Below, piece after piece: positions 1-9,546 of a DNA stretch of 36,343 nt. A program made the translations under genes and the position numbers. The stretch lies in assembly GCA_910592005.1 (NCBI GenBank), contig CAJVPP010000313.1, forward strand, positions 1 to 36,343. The letters run 5' to 3'. A model generated the notes under the pieces. The model saw nothing but the letters and a program-made list of their open reading frames with translations, did not search any database and was not told the origin of the DNA. The stretch's first letter is position 1, and each line of letters opens with the position of its first letter. This DNA comes from Funneliformis mosseae. Taxonomy: Eukaryota > Glomeromycota > Glomeromycetes > Glomerales > Glomeraceae.

Positions 1-1
1 A

Positions 2-640
2 GAGAAAAGAGAGGCAGAAGAAAGAAGAATTAATGATTTGGTAAAGATCATACATAATAATTGTTTGTAGAAAATATAATTCAATATTATTCACCTTACC
101 GAAATTTTGATTTAATAGAAAGAATGTTGGAAGAATCAAAAGAGAAATCTAGCCAACTTTCTTTGCACCACTTCCGAACCTCCGTTATATTATCTTCCAG
201 CTAGATTGTCTCAACCAATGCTGGAGACTATAGCGGTACAGAAACGCCATTTAGCGTTGACACTTTCTCCTTCAATACAACCAGACATACAAGATGTAAT
301 CTCAACAAATGAGAAAGAAAATAATGCCGAAGAAACAGATCTCATAATGATTGAACAATCCAATGTAGTGGGTCAACACAAGGAAGTAATTGAGGAAAAT
401 CCTGATGATACAAAAATGGAAGAAGATCAGTCAGAATTAAAAGTTCTAAATCCTTCCGAGAAAGTTAAAGAAAAAGATCATGAGGATATTAGTATAGCGG
501 AAACGACGAAAAACGCTGTAGAGATGCCAATCAATAATGAAGATGAATGCACGGATACGAATGATGCGAGTAATGAAGATACTCCGACCAAGGATGTTGT
601 AGATACGGTTGATAGCAAGGACGATCCAGTAGAATATTAA
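2..640 (+). CDS. Pinin-family protein, C-terminal part (5' end outside window)
   Basis: Two exons are visible, 2..40 and 119..640, joined in phase 0 across a 78-nt GT-AG intron (41..118). They give the last 186 residues. The segment KECWKNQKRNLANF followed by PPLYYLPARLSQPMLE matches the end of the pinin/SDK/memA domain, where a W-N-x-H segment is followed by a K-P-H-L-F-Y-I-P-G-R core. Upstream is a charged helical stretch (EKREAEERRINDL). The tail of about 120 residues is acidic and low in complexity (many E, D, N, T), as in other pinins. Pinin is a nuclear speckle protein linked to the exon-junction complex and alternative splicing. The gene starts beyond the left edge. The first methionine-like codon of the long frame (TTG at 206) lies inside the exon and is not a start. 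The family call comes from remembered motif similarity, not from a search. Confidence 0.7.
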
Positions 641-720
641 ATAATTTGTATATAGTTTAAATTATGCTTGTTATTAATTTGAATTTGAAAAATGTAAAAC
701 TTATAATTTGATTTTACAAA

Positions 721-726
721 AATAAA
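721..726 (+). terminator. Poly(A) signal candidate of the pinin gene
   Basis: AATAAA lies 81 nt after the pinin stop codon, in a T-rich 3' region. The position is typical for a polyadenylation signal, but the motif is common in DNA this AT-rich. Confidence 0.35.
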
Positions 727-1279
727 AGTTAAATGATGTTTAGGAATTTGGTAACATTCATTTTATTGATAGATAGCGCTTTCTTAGTCCCCCGTTTGCA
801 ATATATTTCAAAGGTAGCTTATCATTTCTTTTAAAGAAAATCACGAAAGTTGTCATTTCAGAAGCTTGGATATTCTACTTTTACTATCTGGGCCTTCTGT
901 AAGCAGAATTTATTTTCTTTATACTAGACATTGAATTTTGATTTTCTAATTTTTCATATAAAAAAAATTATTTAGTTTAACTATTTATTTTTTGTTGTTA
1001 AGTAATATAAATGAGATTCAAGAGTATAATTGATTATATTATAAAATCTGTTTTATTTGATTCTTCAATACCTAGTAAAAATTCAATTATGTTTATTGAT
1101 CTTATAACCAATGCTTCAAAGAATCTATACATAAATTAACCTTGATTTATATTTATATTATTTTAAAGCAAGACAAGGAAGTCATCACTTAATACTATTC
1201 TCATAATTCATAAAAATTAAGTTCTATTATGTAACCTTTACATCAACCAAAGAATGTTTTATTTGTGTATGAAAGGAAA

Positions 1280-1396
1280 TTTTTTTTTTTTAAAAAAAAA
1301 ATCGAAATACAAAAAAAAAAAAAAAAAAAAAAAAAAAGGGAGAAAAAAAAAAACCAAAAAGAATTATATTTATCGGACAAAAAAAAAATATCCTTG

Positions 1397-1429
<33 letters not shown>

Positions 1430-1440
1430 AATTTTTTAAA
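1280..1440. repeat. Poly-A/poly-T low-complexity block
   Basis: The plus strand has a T-run followed by an A-run (about 1280-1301), then A-runs of about 27 nt (1311-1337) and 31 nt (1397-1427). Run lengths may be unreliable in the assembly. The block lies between two converging genes. Confidence 0.85.
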
Positions 1441-1551
1441 AAGGTGAAATACTGTACAACTTGCAAAGGACGTAAAATAAAATATCTAATATGAACATGT
1501 GAACCTATTAAAATTAATTCATAATATACATATTTTTTTTCTTTCTTTTCC

Positions 1552-3929
1552 TTACAATGATTCATCACTTGTTAACATTTTTTCTGATTCTTCTTCCCAA
1601 TCACCACAAGCACCTAATATGACATTGGTATTACTTGATAAAAGCGTGTCATCGTCATCACCAACTTGAGCTTCACCATTTGAACCACTACCGCCATCTA
1701 CCCTTATTGCATAACAAACTCGAACAACATGATGTTTAGAGAATGGTAAACTATATTTAAGAACTCCACGCACGGTTAAATCATATTGACCCCTTAAAAT
1801 ATGTGACCTATCAAAATCAGAAATAACAAATAAACAAGAGAATACGATAAATAAACTAAAGACATTACGATGATTTACACTTACCATCTGTCTTGACCTT
1901 CTTTGTCATGTTCGCCACCGGGATTTCGCAACCTAACTTGTCCCGATGGTTCACTTACCACACCCTTTCGATTAACACCCGCAGCAAATACGAGTGGTTC
2001 ATCGAATAAAAGTATACTTCCTAAAAATTCACTAGGCGTAACATCATTTAAAGTTTGATTTTTGACATCATCCCAGTGACTTCCTGGACCACCGGGAATC
2101 CAACCAGGCGCATTATTATTATTAACAGGCGTGGCAAAAACATTAAGGTCTGAATGCACGATCTCAACATTCCAGAGACCAAAATTACGACCCATCACAT
2201 GAATGTTAAACATAAGTTCCTTGTCGGCAGCAAGGACATCTGATATATCAATAATGCTAACATCCGTTAATGGGAGTGTAGATGTAAAATATATTACATA
2301 AGAGAACACCATAAGAAACAAGATGAATGCTGTTAATGAGGAGGATGCTGTACAAAATGATTGACTAGAGAAATAATTATAATAATCGTTGGATAAGTTT
2401 CTTGTATTAAAAAAAAAAAATTTTTTAAAGACATCTCAATTTCTGATATTTACCTTTGAGGCGTTTCAAATTTTGGTGGTTTAGCAAATAATGGTAATCT
2501 CTCCTCATCACCGTACCAACCATTATAAAGATAATTCGTAGAACCATAATTAGGGTATCCTTTTTTATATTGAGCCACATATTGAGACATATCAGGTAAT
2601 GAAGATCGCATAACTCCGGTTGGCTTATAAGTATTGTGTTGTGAACCACTCGATTGATTTGAATTCATGTCGTCCGTGTCAGATCCGGATGAATTTCCGT
2701 TGTAATAACCATAAAATGGAGGACGATTTAAATAATTATTGTACGAACGATGTGAGGGAATCGCACCGTATATATTCGAAGGCATGTGAAATGGATATCC
2801 ATAATTGTTATCGGATGGCATATGTGGATGTGGGAATGGATATGATTGTAACTGTGGCATTCCATAAGATGAACTTGTCAATGAAGGTGTGCGAGAGTGA
2901 CCGTTACTATATATATAATCCTCCTCTTCATCAGCATCTTTTTTTTTTTAGAAGAAAAGAGCAAGAAAAAAAGTACGTTAAAAAAAATAATGTATTACAA
3001 AAAAGGATCACTAAACATCGTAATACTCTTTACCTTCAGCGGCATCTACGGCACTAGCTACATTGGCAGCAAATATATCAGCTCGTGACATTCCTGTGTA
3101 ACGCATACCAATTAAATTTAAATTTAAATTAAATAAAATGGTATTTCATCGAATACAATGAAACAGTGGGCAAAAACAAAAAAATAAAACCCAAAATTAT
3201 CACCGGAGATAATGGAAAATACGCCCACCTTCGGTAATGTTGATTGGCGCGCGTTTTTTCTTTTTTAAAGGTTTCATATTTTCTACCATTTTATTAGACG
3301 ACTATTTAAAAGATTAAAATAGATTAACACCTATTTTTATTTTTTTTTTTTTTCGTAGAAATTAAACGTGATCCATCTTGTAATCGCTCAGGTTAATCGA
3401 AATAGATTATATTGTGAAATTGTGTATTAATTCCTTTCAAAAAAATAAAAAAATCTCGGGATATTACATATTATTAAAATTACAATAATAATAATTATTA
3501 TAATAATGATAATAATAAAGTAGTAGTAATAATAATCATCTTGATAACTAAGATTTTTGATTTTACCTGTGTACCGTCCTTTTTTCCATTCCAATTACAA
3601 TAAGCGGTCTCTACGATTAATTGTCTATCAGATTTATTTTTCATATTCCTTGGAGCGAACTTGTCTACCAACTTTTTAGCATGAGGAACTAACGGTTGCT
3701 GTTTTTGTGGTGGCTGTGGCTGATGTGGCTGTTGCCTCAGTTCCGGTTGTATATTATTTGAAATATCACCACTACAAACGCTTCCATTATGATTTCGTGG
3801 TGAAGGATCGATATACTCCATTGAAGAAGGTTTCTCGGTTATTATGGACTGTGTTGGCATACTGGTAGACATATGTTTTGAAACTTGTGAACTTTGCCCA
3901 AGCTGCGGATTAACTATATATGAAGACAT
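1552..3929 (-). CDS. VAC7: Vac7-like vacuolar membrane protein (PI(3,5)P2 regulator)
   Basis: Proposed exons, in order of transcription: 3929..3575, 3093..3034, 2937..2454, 2400..1885 and 1807..1552, giving 556 aa. The N-terminal half is Q/P/S/N-rich and probably disordered. MSRADIFAANVASAVDA followed by an acidic stretch and SRTPSLTSSS resembles the conserved ADxFAAxVASAV region of fungal Vac7. One membrane segment lies at about residues 320-338 (LTAFILFLMVFSYVIYF). It is followed by a beta-rich luminal domain (LPLTDVSIIDISDVLAADKE ... DLNVFA ... VRGVLKYSLPF) of the LEA-2-like type, and an acidic end. In yeast, Vac7 sits in the vacuole membrane and activates the Fab1 kinase that makes PI(3,5)P2. 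The join of exon 1 to exon 2 is the weak point. The strong-looking donor GTAAAA at 3566 breaks the frame, while GTACAC at 3574 keeps it. That first intron is about 480 nt and might hide a small exon. Confidence 0.68.
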
Positions 3930-5319
3930 ATTTCTACTTTTATTTTTTAACTAATCTATATAACGGTAAATGGGAATATGGGAATATGGCTACAGGGAAA
4001 AAAAAAAAAAAATGGGGTCGGAGTTTATAAGGAAAGGAATTATTTAATAATATTCTATATGATTTTTAATATAAAGATTATAATTCGTTTCGTTTTTTGT
4101 TTTGTATTTTACTAAATTATGAGCTTTATACTTTATACTTTTTTCTTTTTTATTTTTTTTTGTTGAGACTTTGGTAGTAAAATGGTATTGTTTATATTAG
4201 TGTTATCTATGACCCAGGTGATAACATAACGTCTTTGAAGTTCTCGTGTTTTAATCAGACAAATAATAACCTGTATAAGTGTGTTTGGGGGATACAGACT
4301 CTATAAATATGACGATTTTTATGAGATGTTTTTGTCTCGGAAAGGACAAAACTATTAACAACACAATGAATAAATAGCTATTTTAAAAATTTTTATTCTT
4401 TTTTTTTTTTTTTTTTTTTTTTTCTTCCTCTAAAATTCTATGAATAAATTTTTTTTTCGCGGAAAATAAATGAAGGATGAGTGCTGAAGCATCACAACAT
4501 TTTTACGATCCTACGCATTCTAGCTTTTATAAATTTATCTGCAAAGGAACTGATAGACTGATAAATCGATAATGTTTAAATAATCCAAATTGGGGATACT
4601 TCCAAACCCCCCAGGTATGACTAAAATATAAAAAGTGCATTTTTTCGTTACACTATTTATCGAAAAATTTTTTTTGTGGTTCATCACATGATACTTTTGC
4701 ATGATATTGCATATGATGAAAAAATTTTTATTTTCCCTTTTTAATAGCATTTCGATCTGATTCTTTGTGAGTTATTCAAGAAGCAACAGTACAGGTATAG
4801 AAAAATTGGTTTAATCACATACTATTATATCCTCAATTAGATCACATCTGGACTAAAAGAGTATGGCTCATGATCTCGTCATGCAAGAGAGTATCATTCA
4901 TATCGCATTCTCAGGAGTAATACAGGAATGATACGGGATCCTTACAAGAAAATCCAAGGGATTTAAATTTTAATCTTTGATTTCTAAGCAGAGCTTTGCA
5001 TAGATCTTGAGATAGGTGGTTATATGACTTTGATTTCAATATAAATTTTTTTTTAATTTATCCTAACTCTGTCTCATTGAGAATCTAAATTTATCATATT
5101 GATTCGTTATCTTATATATAAATAAAGTAATCACTTTGATCCTTACAATGTAAAGACTAGCAGTTATATTATATAAAAACATTTAATTGATCATATAAAA
5201 AAATGAAAGAAATATATAAACATAAATCAAACCTTTATCAAATTCAAAATTTATTACTCGTCCTGTAACATTACCTATATTTTACATCTTAATAATCATA
5301 CAACAAAGTTTTCAAATTT
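3930..5319. other. Intergenic region upstream of the Vac7-like gene, no gene seen
   Basis: This holds the promoter side of the Vac7-like gene and the 3' flank of the Cmr1 gene, with poly-T tracts near 4400-4423 and A-runs near 4000. A 71-codon minus-strand frame at 4535-4750 has no family resemblance and AT-driven composition, so I do not call it. Confidence 0.5.
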
Positions 5320-7149
5320 TTAATCAATTACAATAACAGGGGTCACCTTTCGTTTCTCTTCTGAATATAAAAAAAAAAAGAAAAATTCATCATTAATTAT
5401 TTGGTCATATTACAAATTTTCAAATAAAGAAAATCCATATAATACTTACGCCAAACTACCACTTTACCATTAGAAGCTCCACCAACAATCAAGTTCAATT
5501 TTGGGTGAAAAGCGTTAATAGCTGATTTGATGTGATCATCAATACTTGTCAGAAAGGTTGAAATTAATTTAAACAAATTAATAATGATGTTTAAATTCGT
5601 TTTACCTGGTATGGCAGTCAATCTCTCATCACGCATATTCCAAATCAAATCACCGGTCACTGCTGAATATATATCAGCTGATCTTTTCAAATTGCCAACA
5701 ATAAAGTGGGGATGCAAATTTGGATTTGGATTCCAGCTGGCGTGAAACGCAGAGACCCACCTTTACAGAAGATTTACTAATACATTAACCCATATGAACG
5801 TATACATGAAATTTGAAAACGAACATTAAATTTTTTACCCGCACCTTCCTACTTGATTGTTATGTGGGATTTGTATGCGCTCTTTTAGTTTTCTTTCTTC
5901 ATCATAATTAAATACCCGTATAAAATTATCAAAGCTGGTTGAGACCACTTTATCGCCCGTGGGACTCCAATATGCGCTAGACACGGCATTAGTGAATGTG
6001 CATTCTTGAATGGTACTATCCGGTCCCAACTTGCGAACATCCCAAAGACACATTTTCCTTTCCAAGGACGCGGTAACCATTAGTTCGGGACATTTTGGAT
6101 TCAAAGAAACACACCCGACCTTCTTATCATGAAGTTTGTGACCAGTAAAAACACTCGTGGGCTCTCGAATATCTTTTATTCCGACAGTCCCTTCATTTGT
6201 TGAAAAGTAAATAATTTGCCCAGTTGGATCCATATCAAATTGAGTATAGGTGAAATCTTCATTCACAAAAGCTTCCATAAACCTCGCTTTATTTAGGTCA
6301 AAATAACGAATCGAACCATCATATGAACAAGTATAGAGCATATTAGAATTTGTAGGAGAATATTTTGAACAAGTTATGGAACTAGTATGGGCTTCAAACA
6401 TAAAGGTTTGACACTCGTCTTTGCCATGACTATCCACATTCGATTCATTAACATTCCAGAAACCTAAAGAGCCTTGTTTATCACCCGCGGTTACTAGTAT
6501 CTTTTCTTTTGAGGGATGAAAGGACAAACAATATATCCTTCCAGGAGTCACCTTGACAGATGACCAATCTTCAGTACTTTTGAGAGAGAGAGATCGACAT
6601 CTCCATCGTATCGCCTTTAAACCCTCCCTACCACCCGGAACAGAATCGAAATTAATCTCGTCCGTTTGACTTCTTTTAACCTCATCACTGTCTTGCCTAG
6701 AGTCTTTGACCTTCGATAAATCGGAAAGGATTCCCATAAATTGATTAGTATCATCGATTGATGTTCTGTTGGAACGAATCGTGTGCAAGGCAAGAATGCC
6801 CTCTAGACGAGCTTTTTTATCGATTTTTAAAAATTGGCCATCAATCTTCCATTTTGGATCTGGTTTTTCTGCTTGTACGCCACGTATGCGCAAAGACTTT
6901 CTCATAGGCTGAGTCGGTTTTTTTTCAGTTTTCGGCCTTGGTTTCGGCTTTGGTTTTTTAAAAGAGTTGACAAGCTCTGGGATATCGAGCTGTTTTAGGA
7001 TTTCCTCATTTTTACGAATATTTTCGAGACGTTGACGCTCACTAATAGATAATTCATGCAGGGAATAATCAATAAAAATATTTCTAATAAATGACGCGTC
7101 GTCAAAAATATTTTACTTACTATTCGTTCATAGCGTTGTTATTTTCCAT
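5320..7149 (-). CDS. CMR1: Cmr1/WDR76-type WD40 DNA-damage-binding protein
   Basis: Exons: 7149..7121, 7041..5845, 5760..5606, 5521..5450 and 5360..5320, with GT-AG introns, giving 497 aa. The start MENNNAMNEYERQRLENIRK matches the conserved N-terminal E-Y-E-x-x-R-L-E-N-I helix of the family. A basic K/P linker and SLRIRG follow, then WD40 blades from about residue 165 (GRIYCLSFHPS, AHTSSITCSKYSP, HDKKVGCVSLNP, NAVSSAYWSPTGDKVVSTS). The hallmark C-terminal pieces are present: IPHNNQVGRW, GNLKRSADIYS, ERLTAIPAINAFHP and GGASNGKVVVWR. The protein ends with a short basic tail (QEKRKVTPVIVID). Family members bind DNA and join replication-stress and protein-quality foci in the nucleus. The 29-nt first coding exon sets the true start. 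The ATG at 6905 lies about 45 codons inside the protein. Confidence 0.9.
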
Positions 7150-7197
7150 ACTCAATTTTTTTGGTTAAAAAAGAAAATTGATATTAGATATTAAGGA

Positions 7198-7203
7198 ACG
7201 CGT
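7198..7203. promoter_or_regulatory. ACGCGT (MCB-like) box upstream of the Cmr1 gene
   Basis: ACGCGT lies 49 bp upstream of the Cmr1 start codon. A second copy (7094-7099) sits inside its first intron. In ascomycete yeasts this hexamer is the MBF site of G1/S genes. Function here is inference, because the hexamer also occurs elsewhere in the window (10271, 12423, 24159, 34218 and 36008). Confidence 0.25.
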
Positions 7204-8242
7204 CTTTTTTTTAAAAAAAAAAAAAAAAAAAAAAATTCTCGCAAGTTATGTGTACCTGGGGTAATCTTTAAATAGAAATTTTAGTGTTTGCAAACTATTC
7301 TGGGATCATATCACGCAAAGAGTGAAATCCGTGGGATTTTTGATTGCTTAATTTATCGAAATTTTTTATGACATTTTAATACCTACCAATTTATTGCATG
7401 ATGATTTTCTCATGTCATCGGAAATTAAATAAGCTACTATAGTAGCATGTGATCGAATTTCCCGATAAATTCGTGTGGCTTAGATCAACATCAAAAAGGT
7501 TATTTCTTTTCCCTCTCTTCCCTTCCTCTCCTCATGAAATGAGTTTGAATTTTTCGGTTGGGGTAAGTAAATTTTTTTTTTATTAGAGTTATTTCGAGAA
7601 TAGAATTTTTAAAATATGATGAAAAATTTGTTTCCTTTGGCTGTCTGATGAAAGATGAGGATAAAAAAAAACACAATCGCTAGAAAATTATATTTCTGAT
7701 GAAAGAAAAAAAAAAAAAATACATTTATTTTAATTTTTGTGAAAAGTAGATGTTTAATTAAAAATAATTTTGCCTTTTTTTTATTGATGATATTTAGATA
7801 CCATTACGAATAATTTAAATCACTTAATAATCAAGTTCAGAAATTTCTTTGGGCTGGCAAAAAAAAAAAATTGGCCAAAGGCACATGATTCAATTTATCG
7901 CTATAAATAACTCGTTTATGACTAAGTTTTTGTTGTGGTTGAAATAAATATCATTTTTCCTATCTCGCCTAATTTTAATTTTTTTTTTTTGGTTTTCGTA
8001 TGATTTCGGCCTTAACGACGAAAAGGCATGATTTACACATGACGTGATGATTACCTCAAGACTAATATTGGCATTCATTTCATATTCTCCGATTACTACT
8101 ATAGGTTTATTTCAAATCATTTACTACATATAAATTTATATAATTGTGTAACACATCATTTAAAATCATGTACAATGAAAATTTTAAACGTATCGTATCA
8201 CAAATTTCCGCGTGGAACTTTAAAAGAATCATACAATTCATG

Positions 8243-8250
8243 TATAAATA
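8243..8250 (+). promoter_or_regulatory. TATA-like box before the 8361 gene
   Basis: TATAAATA lies 111 bp before the start codon at 8361. A pyrimidine-rich stretch (about 8281-8304) between them is the usual layout of a fungal core promoter. Confidence 0.4.
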
Positions 8251-8360
8251 TAGAGTTTCGGTTTAAAAGTATCAACAAGTCTACTTTTTTTTCTTTTTCC
8301 TCCACAAATAAGAATAAAAAAAAATTTTTTAATTTTACCTAAAATTTCTTTATTATCAAC

Positions 8361-8999
8361 ATGTCGCAACAACCAATTTCGATCGTTGTAAATAATAAAC
8401 GTATGAGCTTGATGGGGTCAATGTTTTTACCTGCGCCACCTCCACCTTTCTTCGAATCTAAGGAGCAAGAAAATTTTAAACTATGTAAGGTAAACCCGAA
8501 TAATGGAGTTTACCTTCCGCCAACACCAAATGAAAAATCCGGACATGAGGAATGGCATGATATTCATCGAGACGAGGATTATTTCTCTTTCCCTGCGACT
8601 TATTTAGCTGAATCCCGTACAAAACATTCCACTCACGCATTTGCTAGATTAGAGACAACCAAAGAAAATAATAAACCATTTATACAAGATACAACTTCAG
8701 ATCTACCGAAAACCACTTTACATGATGATAATTTAGTACTACAATTAGAAGACGCAACCATACCTCCAATATCGCCATCGCTATCATGCTCAACTTCCTC
8801 CTCAACTTCTGGAGAATCTGATATCGATGATTTAAACCAGGAAAATTCTACCGCTATCCATAACAAACATCAAGTATTGAAAAAACGTTCAACTAGTGAT
8901 TTTGATTCTTATGTATCTGAATTCATTCAGCATAGTGGTTATTCCTTTAAAGGAACAAAGAAGCCGAATTCCCCTTCCATTTTCAAAAGTTTCTTTTAA
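8361..8999 (+). CDS. Unrecognised single-exon 212-aa protein
   Basis: I do not recognise this protein. It is one uninterrupted frame from ATG (MSQQPISIVVNN) to TAA. It carries a proline cluster at residues 24-31 (PAPPPPFF), a conserved-looking block GVYLPPTPNEKSGHEEWHDI, and a serine-rich acidic patch at about 139-157 (PSLSCSTSSSTSGESDIDD). It ends with a basic segment (LKKRSTSDFDSYVSEF) and IFKSFF. There is no signal peptide, membrane segment or zinc motif. The composition suggests a mostly disordered protein, and the serine patches next to acidic residues could be phosphorylation sites. It is more GC-rich than its flanks, keeps a clean frame over 639 nt, and has a TATA-like box and pyrimidine run upstream, all of which support a real gene. 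It is possibly lineage-specific. Confidence 0.7.
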   Translation: MSQQPISIVVNNKRMSLMGSMFLPAPPPPFFESKEQENFKLCKVNPNNGVYLPPTPNEKSGHEEWHDIHRDEDYFSFPATYLAESRTKHSTHAFARLETTKENNKPFIQDTTSDLPKTTLHDDNLVLQLEDATIPPISPSLSCSTSSSTSGESDIDDLNQENSTAIHNKHQVLKKRSTSDFDSYVSEFIQHSGYSFKGTKKPNSPSIFKSFF

Positions 9000-9546
9000 A
9001 AATTATCTTTAATTGATACTATCCTCAGCTTTATTAATAAATGATTAATATTCATTTTTTTTTTTTTAAAAAAAAGTATTAAATAATGATTAATATTTAT
9101 TCATCGTTAAAAAAAAAAAAATTTATTAAAGTAATTTTATTGTTTCACGCACCTCCAACTTCACTATATTTTTATCCCTTAATTCTTCATTGCTGTCTGT
9201 ACATAGTATTCTCGTAATTTTTAATTCTTAATATTCCTTTTCATAATGAAATTTATGTCAATATTTTGAATTATTAAAATAAACATAAATAAATAATAAT
9301 TCTCTAAAATAATAAAGACATAATACATAATTTATAATATATTTTAATAAAAATATAAAATGTGTTACTTAAAAGATTAAGCAATTTGACAGAAATTTGG
9401 TACTTTAACAATGTAATCAAACTTATATTGTGCTTATAAATTAATCCGACTTGCAAAAAAAGTAAACAAATGATTCCGAATAAGCAGAAGAGAAGAAAAA
9501 AAGGTAACAAACCTCTTAATTATAATAATTTTTGGTCTCTGAAGAA
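9000..9546. other. Convergent intergenic region, no gene seen
   Basis: This is the tail-to-tail spacer between the orphan gene and the Misato gene, made of AT-rich 3' flanks with short A/T runs (about 9057-9075 and 9110-9121). Two short frames here (9304-9510 minus, 9470-9667 plus) are an AT-rich frame and an antisense shadow of the last Misato exon. Confidence 0.5.

Larger units (their letters stand above)
641..1551. other. Convergent intergenic region, no gene seen
   Basis: This is the tail-to-tail space between the pinin and Vac7-like genes. It holds their 3' untranslated regions and a homopolymer block. The open frames across 1265-1568 on both strands are only translated poly-A/poly-T (runs of K or F). 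Confidence 0.6.
7150..8360. other. Divergent intergenic region, no gene seen
   Basis: This holds the promoters of the Cmr1 gene (left) and the orphan gene at 8361 (right). It contains an A-run at about 7211-7235, a palindrome and hairpin at 7433-7472, a C/T-rich run at about 7508-7533 and a TATA-like box at 8243. No coding frame is convincing. Confidence 0.5.

Noticed and set aside
2555..2564. GTATCCTTTT on the plus strand, a U12-type donor look-alike
   Set aside because: It lies antisense inside a coding exon of the Vac7-like gene, and no plus-strand gene is present.
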